64,000 bases of DNA from Lingula anatina. Lineage: Eukaryota > Brachiopoda > Lingulata > Lingulida > Lingulidae. Positions 23,547 through 35,336 of this stretch are shown here, piece after piece (positions within the stretch are counted from its first letter, which is position 1; the number at the start of each line of letters is the position of its first letter). The DNA is taken from assembly GCF_001039355.2 (NCBI RefSeq), contig NW_019774414.1, forward strand, positions 77,715-141,714. The letters are read 5' to 3'. The position numbers and the translations under genes were made by a program. Below the pieces are notes generated by a model. It had not been told where the DNA came from. It did not search any database and saw only the letters and a program-made list of their open reading frames with translations.

Positions 23547-23868
23547 TGTTGAGCTGAAAATCAAAGACGAAACATGTAAACCAAGGCAAAAAGTTGGCTT
23601 TGTGTGTAAATAAGTAGTGCTGTAAGTCTACATGCATTAACTTGCATATAAAGTGTAAGAAAATTTGAAACACAAAAACATTTTTAAATGTAAATTTAAA
23701 GAAGGAACACACCAAGCTGTTGCTCGGTATAATACCTACATTCTACAATGTACGTAAGCCTGTTGCAGAGTCATCAAAACAATGCGTGAAATAAAAAATA
23801 TAAACCGAACGAAGGAGGACTGAAAATATTAATGCTTAATCTGCTGCTTGTCTATCCACTGTGACTAA

Positions 23869-24115
23869 GGGAGCATTCCAATGGTAACAAGGTACTAGTT
23901 GGGTCGGTCCAACTTTGAGGGGGCTCTCGCTAAGTGCAATTGGCAACACTGATTGACACCCTTAGTGATTAACTTTTATGTGCGTTCGGCTTAATTGCTT
24001 ACTAGCTGTTCGAGGAGGGGCGTCGGAAAATTACTTTGACTCCACTGATTGAAATTAGATCCCCCGCAGAGTTGATCCGACCCAGCTAGTACGCTGTTTC
24101 TTTGTGAATGGGCTC
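23869..24115. mobile_element. PIF/Harbinger-like MITE, copy 4
   Basis: A 247-bp element with ends GGGAGCATTCC and, inverted, GAGCCCATTC, flanked by TAA at 23866-23868 and 24116-24118. Inner arms GGTACTAGTTGGGTCGG and CCGACCCAGCTAGTAC (imperfect) pair as a fold-back. It lies just upstream of the TLR gene. Confidence 0.65.
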
Positions 24116-24118
24116 TAA

Positions 24119-24871
24119 CACCTTTCGAAGTAACCAATCCAAACTGAGAACAACCCAACGCACATCAACCCACAAATTACTTGATCAGAAGAATTACGTC
24201 CATTAAAATCATCTGTAGCTAAACACCGCGCCCTCAGATATTTCGCTACGGTCTTTGATTTATTCGTGCCGTTCCGTTTCGACGTAGGTTGTAATTATAT
24301 AACTAGAGTTTTGTTACCTGTTGCTTTGGCAGTTTTGTTCCCCGCGGCCCTGGTTTTCTTCAAGGGTGGCTACCACCCTTTGCATAGTGGCAGCATTGCT
24401 CAATTTCATACGGAAATTGGTCTGAAATGCCATAGTGGAAAACCACCTGAAATTTTCTCTCTGAGCCTAAAGGCGCTATTCACCATGAGTAGTTTACCTT
24501 AAGGGTTGAATTAGGCAATAATTTGTTTTATTTCCTTTTGTTTGTTCCCTTATGCAAGCCCTAATAATGTGTCCCTTTTTAAAGAATTTATTAACGCCCT
24601 CCACATCAATGGTTTTCTCATTGTTCATCCCATAGCTTTTATAATAATTATGTTCGGTAGTCACACACAGTTGTCAAATTTCCTTACACAACCATTTTTT
24701 TCTGTGTTCGGTGCACGTGTTTTGACAGTGTCCATTTTTCATATCCCATTCCATACGTTCTTTTTCGTCTTGGCAAATTCGTTATACGGTGCATATTTGT
24801 ACCTTTCTCCCCTCTGATTTAAAGATACATGTATTGGAGAAGATATGGCGTAAGTCAAAATGTACTGAAGT
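24119..24871. other. intergenic, no gene recognised
   Basis: T-rich on the + strand. Two open frames of 78 and 91 codons without a recognisable family are most likely chance. Confidence 0.5.
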
Positions 24872-25047
24872 CAGGTCCGTAGCCAGCAATTTTAAAAAGA
24901 GGGTTCTTTTTCTGAAAAAGTGGACCTTTTTCCATAAAAACGTCATGTACCTAGAGCAAATTTTTCCCAGAGTGGACCTTTTCCCAACAGAAGGGGCGGT
25001 TCTTTCGAACCCCCCGCCCCCCCCCCCCCCCCCCGGCTACGGGCCTG
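24872..25047. mobile_element. hAT-like MITE, ends CAGGYCCGTAGCC, copy 1
   Basis: Left end CAGGTCCGTAGCCAGCAATTT; right end, inverted, CAGGCCCGTAGCC. Flanks ACTGAAGT (24864-24871) and ACTGCAGT (25048-25055) agree at 7 of 8 bases, fitting an old hAT-type 8-bp target duplication. The interior has the repeated GTGGACCTTTT motif and a C-run. Related copies lie at 42010-42092 (one end lost) and 60862-61022. Confidence 0.72.
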
Positions 25048-25071
25048 ACTGCAGTAGATTCGTGGGACTAA

Positions 25072-25286
25072 GGCTGTATTCCCAGAGCTTTTAGATCGAT
25101 CTATCCCCGCGGGGAGTCTCACTAGATTACTTTCAGATAATCCGGCTTAAATGTTCGTCCCGCCTACTACAAGCTGTAAGAGGGTAATTAACTTTCGTGT
25201 CCGCTCGGCTGACAGCTATTTAGCGTGAACCCCCAGGGAGTTAGGTCGATCTAAAGTAGATCGATCTAATCTCTGGAAATGGGGTC
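25072..25286. mobile_element. PIF/Harbinger-like MITE, copy 2
   Basis: A 215-bp element flanked by TAA (25069-25071 and 25287-25289). The left end GGCTGTATTCCCAGAGC leads into AGATCGATCTATCCCCGCGG. It is copy 1 (949-1173) in the other orientation, about 25 bp away from the hAT-like element on its left. Confidence 0.78.
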
Positions 25287-25289
25287 TAA

Positions 25290-26175
25290 GATCAGTATTT
25301 TTCCATATGGTGCGAGTCAGGGACCCAATCTGACATTTCATCTTTTAAAAGAAAGAAAAAAAAAAGAAATAAGAAAGAGAGAAGACGGGGATCTCCATGA
25401 ATATGCATGTGCATGTAGTCGGTAAATGAAAAGTAATCTGAGTTGAAATAAACCAGCGATTCGCCCGTTCTACTTGTTAACAAAACATTTCATCAGTAAG
25501 GCACTATTACAGCGATAACGGTATCTTACTTCAATATTTCATAAATTGTTTTAAATAAGGCAGCAACACTGTCAAATGTACAGAAATAAAGCAGGAAAAA
25601 TATCAATTCTCAGCACGATTTTACATAATATAAAATGACCAATTTACAATCATTTTTATATGATCAATTAACAAAATTCTTGAGATGGTAAAGATATCAA
25701 TAGATAAATATTCGAAATCGGCCTTCATTTAATGAATATTCATCAGTTCTGTAAGTAAGAAGACAAAAAGTCAAATAGTTTTTCACTTATCGTCATAACA
25801 CCGAAAGTGCTCGGCGACGACGGCGACAACAGACGCAGGTGACAGCAATATGTGCAGACACATCTCTGTCTGTACATAAAAATCTCTGAATGACAAAAAT
25901 GTTTAAACATAAGAAAATCATCCATTATCATCTATAAAATTTATTGACATGTATTTATATATATTACAAAATATATTACGATTTATGCCAATCAATATGT
26001 TTACAATTATTATTATAATAATCTTTACAAAATGGAGTATATCTGTTTCACGTAATTCACATCACAAAGTGTTGTTTTTATGCCCTGACTGTGTATAAAG
26101 CATGACTGTGTCTGACGGGTTCTAGTGTGTTGTATTCGACAGTGTGTAAGGTGTAAAAATATGTTAGATGGAATA
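25290..26175. other. intergenic, no gene recognised
   Basis: AT-rich; an A/G-rich patch at about 25345-25385. Nothing recognisable. Confidence 0.5.
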
Positions 26176-26432
26176 CAGGGGCGGATCCAGGATTATTTGA
26201 AAAGGGAGGGGGGGGGGGGTTTGCGGATGCGAAAGCGACTCTCTCCACCCCCACCCCCCCAGCTGGAGGGCCCTGATTTTTTTGGTATTTCAAAGGGCGA
26301 GTGGTGCCATTTGGTACGGTTTAGAACTATAATTCAGCTAGTCAAAATTTTAATATTAATAGGGGACCATTGGTGTGATTTTTTTTTAGAAATCGAAGGG
26401 GGGGGGTCAGGACCCCCCCAAATCCGCCACTA
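26176..26432. mobile_element. CAGGGGCGGAT-type MITE, longer diverged copy
   Basis: Starts CAGGGGCGGATCCAGG and ends with AAATCCGCCACTA, an imperfect inverted match. Flanks GAATA and TAATA agree at 4 of 5 bases. The 257-bp interior with G- and C-runs differs from the two 167-bp copies, so this is a related family rather than the same element. Confidence 0.6.
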
Positions 26433-28530
26433 TAATAGTATGTTAGATATAATTCTTTATTGAAAGTGTCAGTGTGTAGATGTGGCAGCTCATTATACAG
26501 AATCACATTTTTCACAGGATCATATGTTACGTTTGTTAATGTGTTTTATTTGAATTTGTGTGTAATTTGGCAAGTAGTAAGTACGCATACAAAAGAGAAC
26601 ATTCTAATAGGTGATGTAGGTTTTTCGTTTGGAAATGACTGTGTGATGTGTTGACAGTTGCCACGGTTAGTTATACTGTGACGACATCTGCCCTGTACTT
26701 ATATAAACTTATTTAAAAGATTATTTCAATTACAACACAGATTGGTAACCATTAAATAAATTAATACATGACCTTACTTCCTACATTGTAACGATATTAA
26801 TAACAGTGTTTACTTCGTTGTCTGATTATTCATTCATATTTGTTGCCCAACAATACCTATACAGCCTATCTCTACCCTTTCCACAAAGATCAACAATTGG
26901 TCTTGAAAAGGGTAGTTTATCCATTTGTTTTGTTTCGCATGTTCTTACTGAACAAAAACCACATTATCCTATGGCAATTTGGAAATGGGCAATCTCTGAC
27001 AAAACCAACAAGTGTTCTTCTCAGAGAAAGGCTGATGATTGAAATGGTGAATTCCTTAAAGAATACCGGTAAAAGAAACAGGTGTTGACTTGTATAGGTG
27101 TGGCAGTGATACGTCGCACGATTCAATTATTCTAACCATAATGGTATTGAAATATAATGCACTGCATAAAAACACCTGTGATAAAGGTATTTTCCTTATA
27201 AAAGCAACAACGTAGACAATTACTGCTATTACCGTTTAGTAATTACCCATAGATTTTCCACAAAGAATTGCTTAGCTATTTAGGCTGTTCAGTGAACTTG
27301 ACAGGCAAATACCATGTGACTTTGTTGAGTCCCAACAATCCATCACATGATCCGCGTCGATATGCCATTGGCTTGAAAAGAACCTGAAGTAATGACATTG
27401 CCGCAGATTTTGAGAACGTGTGTACTGTTTCTTCTTTGTGAAATCTGGAGAGTATTGCATGCACATATACAGTTAGGAGTTTATGCATGACAATTGCATA
27501 GCCTCATTGCCCACGGACGAGTTCCTATAATATACTTGCGACACTTGCAAAGCACGTGTCTCTGTGCCACAACCATGATCGTTAATCCGTGTATCAGTGT
27601 GCCTTTCTTCATTGTCTTAGCAGTCAGTCAAAAGCTTTTCGCGTTACAATTGTCGAAATGAAATTCTAGCATTTTGAAAGAATTAATAAGATGGCTATTC
27701 ACGACACTGAAACTGCTGAACTAAGATCTCTGAACATTCGTATTGGGTCTTAAGTAAAGTTCAATTTCCATTTTCTCCCTTCGTTGTATCTGAACTGCTT
27801 CAAAAGCCAGTATAAAGGGAATTTTATTGCAGATTTATGGCTGCTCCAAGCCTCTGATAAAGTAAATCTCCTTAAGAATCCTCGTTCATCATTTCCACGG
27901 ACTATTCATTGTCTGTTTCAAATTATACACATTTTGTTAAAATTGACGTCGTCTCGAATGTGACAATGGTATTGCATCATGTTACAAGTGGCATCGGTAC
28001 ATGTGACATCTTGGAGATAGATGTGACGTCATTCGATGATGTCACTACAGCAAATGTGACGTCACTCCACATCTCATTAACCAACATCTGCTTCCATGAA
28101 GCTAACGTGGTAACTCCTGTTACTTGTGCCGTGTAGGATGATTGATACGACCATTGTGACATTGCAGTCAATGTGGCAAAATCAGTATTCTCACTATAAG
28201 ATACCGCCAGTGAATCTATCGTGAAGATGTCACAATATCACGATTGTCATCATGCATCAATTTCTTCTACTCTGACGTCATTGTGGTAGGCAGTGCTGTC
28301 ATATAGTCAGATAACATTAAGAAATCCTCATGTAAAAAGTATCTTTGCATGAATACGATGATATCAAAATTGAATCATAGTCCAATTTACACACCATCAG
28401 TCATTGCAGATCCCAATAGTCACAATCAGGCAGTGTGTCCAGCTGTGACGTCATTACAGTATATATGGCGATCCTACAGTTGTCCAAGTACGCCACTTAG
28501 AACACCACGCCGGTAGCTGTGACTAACATT
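26433..28530. other. 3' flank of the adipolin-like gene, no exon seen
   Basis: No coding exon recognised. The right part holds a cluster of TGACGTCA sites, listed separately. Confidence 0.5.
28024..28453. promoter_or_regulatory. cluster of four palindromic CRE (TGACGTCA) sites
   Basis: Perfect TGACGTCA octamers at 28024-28031, 28057-28064, 28273-28280 and 28446-28453, with further TGACAT/TGTCAC half-like motifs between them. The octamer is the binding site of CREB/ATF bZIP factors. The cluster starts about 160 bp beyond the stop codon of the adipolin-like gene and may be a downstream enhancer. It could also be a remnant of a short degenerate repeat. Confidence 0.45.
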
Positions 28531-28536
28531 TTTATT
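28531..28536 (-). terminator. polyadenylation signal AATAAA of the adipolin-like gene
   Basis: AATAAA on the minus strand, about 75 bases after the stop codon at 28611; the first such hexamer downstream. Confidence 0.55.
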
Positions 28537-28610
28537 GTTTCCCATGCACGCCAAACAGTACGCCAGAAATGCAACAGTAGTAGATGTGCCAATTTGCATC
28601 ACATTTATCA

Positions 28611-29713
28611 CTATACGCCAATTAATACGCCGGTAAAGTCTGAGCCCCCCTGCACGAAAATGTCCCTGGCTGACGCGTTGTCCACGTAGACAGAGGTGTA
28701 TTGGCCTTTCTGAAAAATGAGAGAAAAAAAGATCATTCATCCAGTGTGTTACTAAGTTTTACTTCTGAATCACAAAGTTTTACGTGACATTTCCCGAATT
28801 TGAATGCATTTTTGAACTACCGTCATAACTTTCCAAATTTTACAAATCAAGCCAAACAAAAGTGGAATAAAAGTTATAATAATAATTATGATAATAATAA
28901 GACACATTGTTTTTTTTAGCTACATCCCCACCCACCTGAAGCTGCAGCAAACCGTTCAGGCTAACGGTGAACACGTGACTGTTACTCTCTAACCCCGTGG
29001 TGTATTCCAGTGAGCTGATGGAAAAAGTATTCATGTTAATTACACGGTAACGTCCCAATTGTGTTATTTGTAAGGCAAAAACTTTCGGTGCTACCGAAAA
29101 ATATAAATCACGACGCACTGTTAAATATCAATCATTCAACTAAAGAAATCTACACATATGAGCATATTAAATTTTTTTTAAATTTAACCACTCATTCTGA
29201 AAAGGAACGTCTTCTAAACAAACAAACAAAACAAACAAACAAACAGACAAACATACAAAAAATACAATTGTTTTAATCACTTTCAAATCAATTAGTTTGT
29301 TGCAGTTATTTTATCACAGAGTTGTTTTACTTTATAGCTATACTAGTACTTACGTATGCTTTTGACATAATGACTCGATGCATATCAGCACTCGGATGCT
29401 ATCCCTTTTCCGTAATCTCCGTTTTTTGCCTTTTTTGTGACCATCGTGCCGGAAGTGAATGTTGGAAGAGAACTGGTATATTCCGTCACGTGGTGCCGTA
29501 AAGCGGCCCTCTTTAGAATCAAATACGTCACCTCTTTGAAAGGCACCGCCGCCAAATGGCTTTTGGCAATTAGAAAAATATATATATTAGACATATGACA
29601 GTGTTTCTTTTGATACTAATAATTTGTTAATTCGTACTGGTAGAACAGAATTAAAGCCAAAAAGATTTGTTTATTTCCATACTTGTGTAGGATATACGAG
29701 GACAACTGTGTTG

Positions 29714-29754
<41 letters not shown>

Positions 29755-31168
29755 CAGCTTTCTAAACATTAATTTTTAAAACTTATTTATCAAAATAATC
29801 AATGGCTGAGATTATTATAAGCTTACCATTTGAAATCTTTTTAATTCTAAGAATGTTTTACTGGACACTGAAACAGCGTTCCGCAGACGACAGTGGAAGC
29901 CCGCGCTTATTTTTGGTATGACCGTGACCTCATCAAGATCAAACATGCCTGGACCCAGTGGCGCCCCCGTGTAGTTGCTTCGCTGACATCCGGGACACTG
30001 AAAGTTGAAAATATTCTAGGGTAGAAAAATTTTTGAATAGTTTTACACATAACAAAAGAAAAAAATACGTGGAATATATCGAGATGAGCCAATACTCATG
30101 TTTCATTTCTCCATCAAGTTACAATTTTGACAAAAATTTTATTTAGATGGAATTTTATTCTTAATTTATTATTTTCACCTTTAACTATTTCCAAATAAAT
30201 TGAAATGCTCGTATAGATAAGACATTGCGAAACTCAACATCAAAGCAAAATAATTCCAGTGTGGATAGTAATTCACGTAATAGCTGTACACCTATAGTTT
30301 CCTGTCGTATAAGGACTCTTACCATGACTCGTATTCGCACGGCAAGAAGCTGCTCTGCTCGCCTCTCTGCCACCTCTGAAGAAACAAAAGAAACAGTAAG
30401 AATGGCCGACTGCTAAAATGGCGCTTAGGCAAAAACCCAGTTTCAAATAATTTTCCCAAACCGTCTTGAAGTCTGTTACTGACTGCACAGGTCCCGTTTT
30501 GAAATCCCCAACACCATATAATGTGCTGGACCATATTGTTCTAATACCAAAAGAAAATAGACAGAGGAAAATATAAGTCTGAAGCACGGGCAGGGTGGAT
30601 ACCCGTAAGTGTTTAAAGGTAGGGTGAATGTGTGTCTGTGTGAGTGCGTATGTCAGAGAGAGAGCAAGCATTCGCACTGTCACAACAAACACAATTGCAA
30701 TAATTAAGTACACACTATAAAACTTACTACAATACAGTACGGTCTCGAGTTTTTGACCTAAAAACGTGCTTTTTGACAGGACCAAAACCGATTTTGGAAT
30801 AAGTTTATCTGGCATTACCAATAAAAAACTGTTTCGGAAAATGACATTGATAAATTTTCACCTAATTTAGGTGGAAAATTTTGCACCCCCCCACCCCCCC
30901 CGTTGTTATAATTCCCAACTAATACAACGGGTGAATTTCAAACATTTTGCTGTAGACTAGACTAGACTAGACGATGCGTAACGAAACTACATGTACAATA
31001 CACTACAGTACACTACACTGCACTGCACTGTACTATGTTTCACTATACCATAAGTTTACCTTTCACCATGTCTTTGAACTCCTTCATTAAGATGTCTTTG
31101 GTGACTGCTGCTCCCGCGGGTCCCGGGGGTCCTGGGGGTCCGGGTGGACCAGGGGGGCCAGTAATACC
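28611..31168 (-). CDS. C1QTNF12: adipolin/erythroferrone-like C1q/TNF hormone, exons 3-8
   Basis: Secreted collagen-C1q/TNF protein of the adipolin (C1QTNF12) and erythroferrone (ERFE) branch. Vertebrate members act as circulating hormones (insulin sensitivity; hepcidin control through BMP binding). Exons here: 31060-31168, 30323-30375, 29827-29997, 29354-29559, 28936-29014, 28611-28709. With exons 1 and 2 upstream the phases all agree and the product is 321 residues. Exon 3 encodes five to six Gly-X-Y triplets ([19 protein letters not shown]) followed by [13 protein letters not shown]. The C1q-like head is about 165-321. Branch marks are [62 protein letters not shown] and [11 protein letters not shown] very basic stretch, KKRRLRKRD (about residues 241-249), sits in a loop of the head and resembles a furin site. 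Whether it is co-orthologous to both vertebrate genes cannot be decided here. Confidence 0.9.
29716..29753. repeat. (AAT)n microsatellite in intron
   Basis: About 12 AAT units between exons 5 and 6 of the adipolin-like gene. Confidence 0.9.
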
Positions 31169-31944
31169 CTAAAATATTGAATAAAAGACATTTTATAACA
31201 GTGATAAAAAATGAAAGCAAGCAAGTGACAACAATAAAGGGAAATTAGATTCATATTTCACATAAATACGTTACTGGTATAAAGAACTCATAGAAATATA
31301 ATAAATTCTACTTTACTACCAAAACGGCAGTCATTATTCTTTTTATTCTTGTGCTGAGAGATTGTAAAAAAAAAAGTTTTTTTCAAAAACCATGGACTAA
31401 CAACTTTGAATGTCGGAACGGATTTTTAAACCATTCATTCATTCATACAGCATTGGAAAATTATCGTTTACCTCAGGAGAAACCATTTTTTGCCAAAATG
31501 AACAGTTGTTTTCACCTTAAAGGATGTGTGCACACTGCACAAAGCAAAGTTCAGTACATGCAGTATTTTGTAAATTTTACAGACGAGGGTTATCTCGTAC
31601 ATTTGTCATCAAAATTTGCACGGTGAAAATGATAAAGAAAACATAAACTCTACTCTAGTTGACGCTTTTTGCCGTTCAGCGAATGATAAACCTTTGACAG
31701 CGAGCTTCCTAGTTTCAGTAAATAGGGAAGGAAAATTTAATATAAAGCACAAAACAGTTATCAAAAGTATTTTACTACAATGACTAAGCCACAGGGAAGA
31801 AAAGAATTTTTTTGCGTTTGTTCTACTATTGTTTGGGGAGGGAGAAGGGAGAATGGGAGAAGGGAAGCGTGAAGGGGAGAGGGGAAAAGGGAAAGAAAGA
31901 GAGAGAGAGAAGGGAGAATCCCAGAAGCTAAGGGAGGATCATTA

Positions 31945-32507
31945 AAAGTGAAAAAGTAGGGTAAATCTTAGGCGGGGGGTGGGGGTGGAGTAGGTCCTTC
32001 ACGTAATTAGCTGAAATCTGTGGTATTTCCCTATCGCATTTACTGCAGATTCTTCAGTAAAAAAAAAAATTATATCACAACCACAAAATTAATGATAAAA
32101 ATGAAAAGTAGGGCAAATCTCAGGGCAAGGGGGGGGGGGTGGACCTACGCGTAACCCGATGAAATCTGTGGCATTTCCCCATGGCATTCACTGCAAATTT
32201 TTCAATTTAAAAAAATCTACATCACAATCACAATATTTATGATAAAATTGAAAAAGTTGGGTAAATCTCAGGACAATAAGGTTGAGAACAGGATAATAAA
32301 AAGACAGAGGGGAGAAAATGACCACGGTTGGAAGAGTACANTTTCCCCATGGCATTCACTGCAAATTTTTCAATTTAAAAAAATCTACATCACAATCACA
32401 ATATTTATGATAAAATTGAAAAAGTTGGGTAAATCTCAGGACAATAAGGTTGAGAACAGGATAATAAAAAGACAGAGGGGAGAAATGACCACGGTTGGAA
32501 GAGTACA
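31945..32507. repeat. diverged tandem repeat of about 145-bp unit
   Basis: Units share GGGTAAATCTCAGG, a G-run, GAAATCTGTGGYATTTCCC, CATTCACTGCAAATTTTTC and CACAATCACAA. About two and a half real units are visible. The last part (32342-32507) repeats 32174-32340 and is probably a contig overlap rather than a further unit. Confidence 0.65.
32341..32341. other. single-N contig junction with 167-bp overlap
   Basis: 32174-32340 is repeated at 32342-32507 with only a one-base change in an A-run (GAGAAAATGACC against GAGAAATGACC). Confidence 0.85.
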
Positions 32508-34472
32508 GGCATACTTGATGACAGACTTGATAAGGGACATCATAGTCGCCATCTTGGGTCCAGTACCAGCTGCGTTTCAGTTTGTTTGATTTATTTGATC
32601 CACACAGAATGGTCATTTCTCCTCTGTTAACTCGCCCCTCCTTAAACTACACTTAACAATACCGCCCGCGTCTCCTCGGGGCGAGCGGAACCGCTACGAC
32701 TCTAAGGCATTTCAATTATTAATCAAATTCTATAAACACGCCGTGATTGTTTTTGACAAAATAAGAATTTGGGCGGAGATTTTGGCCTACTTCATTTGTG
32801 CGATTAACCATTCAGCTTTCTGGGCCCAGCGCTTAATCCCTGAGGCTCAGCCATACTTGGTATTATCGAACTCCATGGATAATTATAAAGAGAATTAATT
32901 GTGCCCGCGATCGCGAATACCGTAATATTCTCTAAGTCTCCAAGGTATATTGCTTAAGTCTTTGTATGTGGTTCGTATGTTACACCGTTATTGACCGAGA
33001 ACGATATAGAAAGTTATTAAGTTATAGAATGTAAACAACCTGGTTTTTGTTCGGGGAACAAATGACTTCGTTAATGTGATCACTGTTTGGTGTAATCTCT
33101 GCGGGGATGTTTTAGTAAGTGACGCGCGGGAGCAGCCGGTTTCACCACCTGTGTCTCGCGTCGCACACAATACTATAAATAACGGTTAAAATTACCTTAT
33201 TATTACACAATAAATAAATAAATAAATAAATAAAAACTAGCGAGGTTGGATAGGCTACGCCTTGATGGTTTTAAAGAGAAAAATGGTGAAATTTTTATTA
33301 AAATGTTTCTATTCAAAGGTTAAATACTCATTCTGTGCTTTTTAAAAGAAGTTTTTAAAGTTTTAAATAACATCAAATTGACAAAGCTCTCTTTCTCATA
33401 GCATTCGTCTGACTGAACTGTTTTATGGTAATATAATGCTGTAAAATAAAATTGACGTGTCTTATTTCTACCTTAATATATTTCCTTTCCACTCAGAAAT
33501 CATATTCCATTACCATCAATAGAAATATAATAGAGGGAAATATTTATTTTGTGAATTAAAAGCCAATCGCAGATTATTAGACGCCATATGGGAAGTATTT
33601 ATTTACAATAATCACCATGCGTGATTTCAATCCCAAACATATTTGACAATTAATTGCAAAGACATCGTTTTAGCGATACTACTCGTAGACCCCTTTGGTC
33701 GAGGCTCACTGACGCGATGTAAGCGTGAGCCGCAGAACAATAAAGCAGTCCACGCAATAATCATATTGAAAATTAAGAAATCATCCATCTACAAATTTAA
33801 AGTCTAGATTACGCATATGGAATACATAACAATTGTAGGATATAGAGCCAGTTAAATAGGACAATAGTCGCCCCGAGAGCACGCGAATTTATACAAATGA
33901 TTAAATATCAATTATAACTGAATTAAACCTTGTGCAGTGATACACGTGCCTGCGCGTGCTTGCATTTAGGCCAGCTTTTTATAAATGTTTTGCTGTCTTA
34001 TTTTCATCCTATTTTCCCAGAATGCTATAACAGAGAACGAATTTTCTTTCAAAAGCCTGATCGAAACAAGGATGAGTACTTCTTACGATCACAAATACAT
34101 CTATACCGAAGTTTGTTAAAATACTAAAAAAAATTTCAGATAAATGTAGCACATTTGTTTCATGGCCTTATCGAAATTTTTATTTAGAAAAACATCTGTT
34201 CCTTATTCAGTCTTATATAGAAGATATCCCCTTTGATACGTCTAAATTTTATATCAGCGCCAAGAGAATAAGGTGACATTTTTCAAACCTTAAAATTGGA
34301 GAGACCGTAAACCAATAAGGTGAACTGAGGTACGACTGAGGTATTCTGAACCCCACCTTTGACAAACTGGTCGTCATCTATGACGTCATTTAGTGTATTT
34401 CCAGTCAAATTTTGACCGGATGTCATGACAGCGTCTCATGCAGAATTTGCTGTTGTGGAACCATTGACTTAC

Positions 34473-34574
34473 CAGCACTCGTCCTTTTTTCTTCTGTCTT
34501 TTATCTGCTTTTGGGTTTTTTGAATGGCTGACAAAGTTGCTCCAACTGAGCTGGGGATTCACCCTGATTGGCGC
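34473..34574 (-). CDS. C1QTNF12: adipolin/erythroferrone-like gene, exon 2
   Basis: A 102-nt phase-0 exon (tttcag|GCG ... CTG|gtaagt) coding 34 residues: VNPQLSWSNFVSHSK followed by a lysine/arginine-rich stretch (ADKRQKKKGR). Vertebrate erythroferrone has the same arrangement just before its collagen repeat, namely an aspartate-proline-tryptophan segment and then a basic proconvertase-type stretch. It joins exon 3 in phase 0. This link strengthens the assignment to the ERFE/adipolin branch over other CTRPs. Confidence 0.85.
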
Positions 34575-35113
34575 CTGAAAATCAAGAAAATAGAAAGTTC
34601 ACGAAAGACTCTGTAATGAAAAACTGAAGTTGGTATGACTTTAGATATGTTCTAAAGGACCCAATTCCAGATCATAAAGACTTTGACATCAACACTCATT
34701 CGGTCACACACGAAAACAAACGAACTAACCGAATAATTTTTTAATCCTCCTAACGACAAAAACGTCGTTTGCGATGTCACGATTTGCGCAATCTCTACAG
34801 ACGTAGAAATAGTAATGTTCACGGACAACATACATTTCATATCATCTAAACCATTCACACATTTCTGTTGAAAACATACTTATACTCTTAGCTTAAATTG
34901 AATTGACAATTTAAATACAATGTATAATGGCTACTCTAAGCGTCGCTGTATGTATGCGCCCGTGTACGTGTGCGTGTGGGCACGTGTGTGCGTAAGTGTG
35001 TGACAGTGTGTGAATGTGTGCGTGTGTGCGTTTGTGTGTGCGTGCGTGCCTCGTGTGATGGCGATGGGGGGAGAGACAGGTTGGGGTGGACTGCACCCCA
35101 GCGGCCCCCCTTA

Positions 35114-35124
35114 CTACGCCACTG
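35114..35124 (-). mobile_element. hAT-type terminus CAGTGGCGTAG, single end
   Basis: The minus strand reads CAGTGGCGTAGTAAGGGGGG, a very common hAT MITE end in animals. The other end was not found; the left side runs into a GT-rich microsatellite. Confidence 0.45.
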
Positions 35125-35336
35125 AGAGGTAGGTATTGATGTCGCTGTAGTCCAAGACCTCGACCCAACGCGTGTCAAAAGGTGCTACTTTAATTGAAGT
35201 GCTTCAGAAACTTAATCGAGGAAAGTGGCGTGTTAAATGCCTGTGCCACGGATTACTGAAACCTGACATGGCCGCGAATTAATGTGAGAGAGGGGAGCGA
35301 GGGGAAACTGAACGCTGACCTCCTGCATTACAGTTA

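Larger units (their letters stand above)
31169..34472. other. intron 2 of the adipolin-like gene
   Basis: Lies between exon 3 (collagen) and exon 2. It holds a diverged tandem repeat at about 31945-32510 and a contig junction at 32341. No further exon is needed, because the flanking exons join in phase 0. Confidence 0.7.

Noticed and set aside
21555-23564. 669-residue TLR-like protein with an odd C-terminus
   Set aside because: It crosses the N at 21788 into the left contig in the wrong frame; an artefact of the join. The apparent start at 23564 is TTG inside the probable intron.
29827-29862. Donor CCA|gtaaaac as the end of exon 5
   Set aside because: It breaks the frame with exon 6; the donor ATG|gtaagc at 29827 gives phase 0 and matches the family.
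29354-31168. Reading the collagen plus TNF-like exons as ectodysplasin (EDA)
   Set aside because: The strings [26 protein letters not shown] and VDNAS, and the VNPQLSW segment before the collagen repeat, fit adipolin/erythroferrone much better.
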